Source: Streptomyces sp. TSRI0281
Lineage (GTDB): Bacteria > Actinomycetota > Actinomycetes > Streptomycetales > Streptomycetaceae
Length of the DNA: 64,000 nt
Reading direction: 5' to 3'
Assembly (NCBI RefSeq): GCF_001905125.1
Contig: NZ_LWLE01000033.1
Coordinates: forward strand, 245,234-309,233
Shown here: piece by piece, positions 60,258 through 64,000 of the stretch
Position numbering within the stretch: position 1 is the first letter of the stretch
How the letters are laid out: each line of letters starts with the position of its first letter
Made by a program: the position numbers and the translations under genes
Notes under the pieces: model-generated
Databases searched by the model: none
What the model was told of the DNA's origin: nothing
The model's input: only the letters and a program-made list of their open reading frames with translations

Positions 60258-61280
60258 ATGGTGCAGGCGTACGGAGCGGACACCGGTAACGACAGCGCGG
60301 AACCGCAGCGCACCGGGTCCCGTTTCCGGGACCTGCGTGAGCGTTGGTCGGCGGATCGCGGGATGTGGCGGCGCGGGATCGTGCTGGCGGTCTGCTCGGT
60401 CCTCCTCACGCTGCTGATGATCTTCCACGCGCAGATGCCGAACGCCGTCGGCAACCTCGGCAGCCTCATCGAGACCTTCCTGCCCTGGATCGCGGTCTTC
60501 GTCCCGGTCCTGCTGGTCCTGGGCCTGGTGCGGCGCTCGGCGACCGCGCTGATCGCCCTGCTGCTGCCGGTCGTGGTGTGGCTCAACCTGTTCGGCGGCC
60601 TGCTCACCGACAAGGCGGGCAGCGGCGGCGATCTCACGGTCGCCACCCACAACGTCAACGCGGACAACCCCGACCCCGCGGGCACCGCGCAGCAGGTCGC
60701 GGGTTCCGGGGCGGACGTCGTGGCCCTCCAGGAACTGCCGGGCGGGCAGGTGGCGACGTACGAGAAGTCGCTCGCCGCCCGCTATCCGTACCACTCGGTC
60801 CAGGGCACCGTCGGCCTGTGGAGCAAATACCCGCTGAGCGACACCCGCCCCGTCGACATCAAGATGGGCTGGACCCGGGCGATGCGCTCCACCGTCACCG
60901 CGCCGAGCGGCAAGGTCGCGGTGTACGTGGCCCACCTGCCGTCCGTGCGGGTGAAGCTGCACGCCGGATTCACCGCCAACCAGCGCGACGACAGCGCCGA
61001 CGCCCTCGGCGAGGCGATCGCCGACGAGCCGCTCGGCCGGGTGGTGCTGCTCGGCGACCTCAACGGCACGATGAACGACCGCTCGCTGAACGCCGTCACC
61101 GCGCAGATGCGCTCCACCCAGGGCGCCGCGGGCAACGGCTTCGGGTTCAGCTGGCCCGCCTCGTTCCCGATGGCGCGGATTGACCAGATCATGGTCAAGG
61201 GAGTCGAGCCGATGTCCTCGTGGACGCTCTCGGCGACCGACAGCGACCATCTCCCGATCGCCGCCCGCATCGAACTCTGA
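60258..61280 (+). CDS. Membrane-anchored endonuclease/exonuclease/phosphatase-family protein
   Basis: The 340-residue protein begins with three hydrophobic segments (GIVLAVCSVLLTLLMIFHAQ; FLPWIAVFVPVLLVLGLVRR; ATALIALLLPVVVWLNLFGG). The EEP domain follows: LTVATHNVNADNP, DVVALQELPG with the metal-binding Glu, VYVAHLPSV, VVLLGDLNGTMND, and ATDSDHLPIAARIEL with the catalytic Asp/His pair. Active site faces the outside. Family members are nucleases or phosphatases. ATG 60258 has GAGGACAG upstream. Confidence 0.9.
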   Translation: MVQAYGADTGNDSAEPQRTGSRFRDLRERWSADRGMWRRGIVLAVCSVLLTLLMIFHAQMPNAVGNLGSLIETFLPWIAVFVPVLLVLGLVRRSATALIALLLPVVVWLNLFGGLLTDKAGSGGDLTVATHNVNADNPDPAGTAQQVAGSGADVVALQELPGGQVATYEKSLAARYPYHSVQGTVGLWSKYPLSDTRPVDIKMGWTRAMRSTVTAPSGKVAVYVAHLPSVRVKLHAGFTANQRDDSADALGEAIADEPLGRVVLLGDLNGTMNDRSLNAVTAQMRSTQGAAGNGFGFSWPASFPMARIDQIMVKGVEPMSSWTLSATDSDHLPIAARIEL

Positions 61281-61543
61281 CGCAACGGTCCGTTCACCTC
61301 GCGGCATAAAACGTCTGCGAGAATTTGTTCCGGATACTTACATAAGGTCCGAGGGCTGCTCCGCCAGGGATGACGGGACGGCCCCGGTCCCAAGATCTCG
61401 CCCGCAACGCCGCCGGTGAGGTCGTCGGCGAAGCCCGAGCCGTTGCCCGGCACCGTGCGTGCCCGGGGCAGCGGCTCCCTGCTTGCGCCCCCCCGTACCG
61501 CGGTGAACTCCGCCCCCGTACCGCTGTGAAAGGTTCCACCCCC

Positions 61544-62782
61544 ATGCCCGTGGCCCTGCTCGCCCTGGCCGTGAGCGCCTTCGGCATAGGCACGACCGAG
61601 TTCGTCATGATGGGCCTCCTGCCCAATGTGGCCGACGACCTGGGAACGTCCGTGCCCACCGCCGGCTACCTCGTATCGGCGTACGCGATCGGCGTCGTCC
61701 TGGGCGCCCCGCTGCTCACCGGCCTCGGCTCCCGGATCCCGCGCAAGCGGATGCTCCTGCTGCTGATGGCCCTGTTCACCGTCGGCAACCTGGCCTCGGC
61801 GCTGGCCCCGGACTTCGGCTGGCTGCTCGCCGGACGTTTCCTCGCCGGGCTGCCGCACGGCGCGTTCTTCGGCGTCGGCGCGGTCGTCGCCGCCCGGCTG
61901 GTCCCCGAAGGGCGTCAGGCACGGGCCGTCGCGACGATGTTCCTCGGCCTCACCGTCGCCAACATCGTCGGCGTCCCCGCCGCCACCCTGCTCGGCCAGC
62001 ACCTCGGCTGGCGGGCGACCTTCCTGGTCGTCGCGGTGATCGGGCTGTGCGCGATGGCCGCGCTGGCCCGGCTCGTCCCGCGGATCCCGGTCGAGGCACA
62101 CCAGAACGTCCGCCACGAACTGCGCGCCCTCGGCAACCGCCAGGTGCTTCTCGGGCTGCTCACCGCGGTCTTCGGCTTCGCGGGAGTCTTCGCCGTCTAC
62201 TCCTACCTCTCGGCCATGACGACGAAGGCGATGGGCTTCGGCGAGTCCTCGGTGACCCTGGTGCTCGCCCTCTTCGGCATCGGCATGACACTGGGCGCGC
62301 TGGCCGCCGGACTGCTGACGGACCGGGCGCTGCGCCCCACGCTCTACGGATCGCTGGGCGCGCTCGCCGTGGTCCTGACCGTCTTCCCCTTCGTCGTCCA
62401 TGTGCAGTGGGCGGCGCTGGTGCTGGTGGTGCTGCTGGGCGGGGTCGGGTTCATGACGACCACTCCGCTCCAGATGCTGGTGATGAACAAGGCCAAGGAC
62501 GCCCCGACCCTCGCCTCCGCCTCCAACCACTCCGCCTTCAACCTCGCCAACGCGGGTGGCGCGTGGCTCGGCGGTGTGGCGATCGCGGCGGGCTGGGGCT
62601 GGACGTCCCCCGCCCTGGTCGGCGCGGTCCTGGCCGTGATCGGGCTGGCGGTGGCGGTCACGGCGGGCGTACTGGACCGCGACCGCACGCCGGGGGCCTC
62701 CCGGATCGTGGCGGGCGCGGACCCGCACTCCCGGCGCGACGCGGAGCCCGGAGCCCGCGTCGCGAGCCCGTCCGGCGACTGA
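61544..62782 (+). CDS. MFS exporter, AraJ/DHA1 family
   Basis: The 412-residue protein has 12 helices and the AraJ-type motifs: LALAVSAFGIGTTEFVMMGL, VSAYAIGVVLGAPLLTGLGS, IPRKRMLLLLMALFTVGNLA and FLAGLPHGAFFGVGAVVAAR. Such carriers export drugs (chloramphenicol in some) or sugars. ATG 61544 has AAAGG upstream. The 263 bp upstream holds an A/T-rich patch (TTGTTCCGGATACTTACAT near 61327) that could be a promoter. Confidence 0.93.
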   Translation: MPVALLALAVSAFGIGTTEFVMMGLLPNVADDLGTSVPTAGYLVSAYAIGVVLGAPLLTGLGSRIPRKRMLLLLMALFTVGNLASALAPDFGWLLAGRFLAGLPHGAFFGVGAVVAARLVPEGRQARAVATMFLGLTVANIVGVPAATLLGQHLGWRATFLVVAVIGLCAMAALARLVPRIPVEAHQNVRHELRALGNRQVLLGLLTAVFGFAGVFAVYSYLSAMTTKAMGFGESSVTLVLALFGIGMTLGALAAGLLTDRALRPTLYGSLGALAVVLTVFPFVVHVQWAALVLVVLLGGVGFMTTTPLQMLVMNKAKDAPTLASASNHSAFNLANAGGAWLGGVAIAAGWGWTSPALVGAVLAVIGLAVAVTAGVLDRDRTPGASRIVAGADPHSRRDAEPGARVASPSGD

Positions 62783-62789
62783 GAACGCA

Positions 62790-62826
62790 GCGACCGCCGC
62801 ACGGGCCCGGCCCGTACGGCGGTCGC
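62790..62826. terminator. Hairpin terminator between convergent genes
   Basis: GCGACCGCCGCACGGG (62790-62805) pairs with CCCGTACGGCGGTCGC (62811-62826), one mismatch, around CCCGG. It would end both the MFS and nadE transcripts. Confidence 0.88.
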
Positions 62827-62845
62827 CGCGTCCGTCAGTCCCGGC

Positions 62846-64000
62846 TCACCGCGACTCGCGCCACCGGTTGGTGATCGGCAGCCGCCGGTCCTTGCCGAAG
62901 CCCTTGGGGGAGATCTTCGTGCCCGGCGGGTACTGCCGCCGCTTGTACTCCGCGGTGTCCACCATCCGCAGCGTCTTCGCCACCAGCTCAGGGTCGAACC
63001 CGGCCGCCACGATCGCGTCCAGGCCCTGGTCCCGGTCGACGTACAGCTCCAGGATCCGGTCCAGTACGTCGTAGTCGGGCAGCGAGTCCGAGTCGACCTG
63101 GCCCGGCCGCAGCTCGGCGCTGGGCGGCTTGGTGATCGACGCCTCCGGGATCGGCGGGGTCTGCCCGCGCTCCTCGGCGGCCCGGTTGCGCCACTTCGCG
63201 AGCCGGAAGACGGACGACTTGTACACGTCCTTGATCGGCCCGTACGCGCCCACGGCGTCGCCGTAGAGCGTCGAGTACCCCACCGCCAGCTCGGACTTGT
63301 TGCCCGGCGCGAGCACGATCTGGCCCTCCTGGTTGGAGAGCGCCATCAGCATCGTGCCGCGCAGCCGTGCCTGGAGGTTCTCCTCGGCCAGACCGGTCAG
63401 CTCCAGCGACGCCATGTACGCGTCGAACATCGGCTCGATCGGTACGGTGCGGAAGTTCAGCCCGGTACGGCGGGCCAGCTCGGCCGCGTCGCCCTTGGAG
63501 TGGTCCGAGGAGTACTTGGACGGCATCGAGACGCCGTACACGTTCGGCGCGCCCAGCGCGTCGCAGGCGATGGCCGCGACCAGCGCCGAGTCGATCCCGC
63601 CGGAGAGCCCGATCAGCACACTGCTGAACCCGTTCTTCGCGGCGTACGCGCGCAGCCCCACGACCAGCGCCGAGTAGATCTCCTCGTCGGCGTCGAGCCG
63701 CTCGGCATAGCCGCCGGCCAGCTCCGGCTCGTACGGGGCGAGGGGCTCCTCGGAGAGCACGACATGGTCGATCCGCAGCCCGTCGTCCACGACCCCGGAC
63801 GGCGCCTCGGCCGCGGCGGCCGGCAGATCCAGATCGAGGATCACACTGCCCTCGGCGAACTGCGGGGCGCGGGCGATCACTTCACCCTGCTTGTCGACGA
63901 CGATCGAGTCACCGTCGAAGACCAGCTCGTCCTGTCCGCCGATCATCGCCAGATAGGCGGTGGTGCAGCCGGCCTCCTGGGCCCGCTTGCGGACCAGGTC
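62846..64000 (-). CDS. nadE: Glutamine-dependent NAD synthetase, 3' part
   Basis: The gene runs off the right edge; 384 codons are visible in frame up to base 64000. The visible end of the N-terminal glutaminase (CN-hydrolase) domain is CTTAYLAMIGGQDELVFDGD. The synthetase domain has the PP-loop LIGLSGGIDSALVAAIACDA, EPMFDAYMASLELTG and the C-terminal PISKxxR-like NPF block GTKISPKGFGKDRRLPITNR. It amidates nicotinic acid adenine dinucleotide to NAD. The glutaminase active site lies beyond the window. Confidence 0.95.
   Translation of the reverse strand, partial: DLVRKRAQEAGCTTAYLAMIGGQDELVFDGDSIVVDKQGEVIARAPQFAEGSVILDLDLPAAAAEAPSGVVDDGLRIDHVVLSEEPLAPYEPELAGGYAERLDADEEIYSALVVGLRAYAAKNGFSSVLIGLSGGIDSALVAAIACDALGAPNVYGVSMPSKYSSDHSKGDAAELARRTGLNFRTVPIEPMFDAYMASLELTGLAEENLQARLRGTMLMALSNQEGQIVLAPGNKSELAVGYSTLYGDAVGAYGPIKDVYKSSVFRLAKWRNRAAEERGQTPPIPEASITKPPSAELRPGQVDSDSLPDYDVLDRILELYVDRDQGLDAIVAAGFDPELVAKTLRMVDTAEYKRRQYPPGTKISPKGFGKDRRLPITNRWRESR

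Overview
This is a high-GC actinobacterial chromosome segment, almost certainly from a Streptomyces. Signs are the strong G/C bias at third codon positions, frequent GTG and TTG starts, a type A RNase P RNA of the actinobacterial kind, XRE-DUF5753/DUF397 gene pairs, a SARP-type (BTAD) regulator, DtxR/IdeR-type iron boxes and a LAxTG (class E) sortase signal. No tRNA, rRNA or CRISPR array was seen.

Positions 1-641 hold the 3' end of a TetR-family gene and rnpB. The last 27 bp of rnpB (614-640) recur perfectly at 11200-11226. The 10.6 kb between the copies looks like a genomic island integrated into the 3' end of rnpB. It carries a frameshifted membrane protein, a nucleotide-sugar dehydrogenase and glycosyltransferase pair, an IS5-type element (4198-5631) that seems to carry an ankyrin-repeat gene, an XRE/DUF397 pair, a decayed replication module (frameshifted nuclease, nonsense-mutated primase, sigma-like remnant) and a TPR regulator without a DNA-binding domain. 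I see no integrase, so the island is probably immobile.

Positions 11.2-16 kb hold a translationally coupled pair (small helical protein plus NB-ARC/TPR STAND ATPase sharing a sequence motif), then a CDP-glycerol-transferase-like protein and a heptamer repeat array. Positions 16-33 kb are mostly single-gene units: GNAT, GT2, a divergent MFS/TetR pair, PhzF, a secreted lamin-tail protein, SDR, PhoD, Gfo/Idh/MocA, Bcr/CflA, a lipoprotein, Rsm22-like, dimethylargininase, TetR and a stand-alone prim-pol domain.

Positions 32.5-45.1 kb form an iron and haem locus. EfeUOB (ferrous or haem iron uptake) is followed by haem ABC importer genes hmuTUV, two secreted HtaA haem-binding proteins and a haem oxygenase. 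Two 19-bp iron boxes and one shorter dyad lie in front of the transcription units. The natural reading is that HtaA proteins capture haem, HmuTUV imports it, and haem oxygenase opens the ring to release iron.

Positions 45.2-64 kb hold housekeeping and regulatory genes: methionine aminopeptidase, MFS carriers, an F420-dependent NADP reductase-like protein, an M50 peptidase, a 1140-residue SARP/NB-ARC/TPR regulator, a drug-type ABC exporter, panB, a second MFS with its TetR regulator, an endonuclease/exonuclease/phosphatase-family membrane protein, an AraJ-type MFS, and NAD synthetase running off the right edge.
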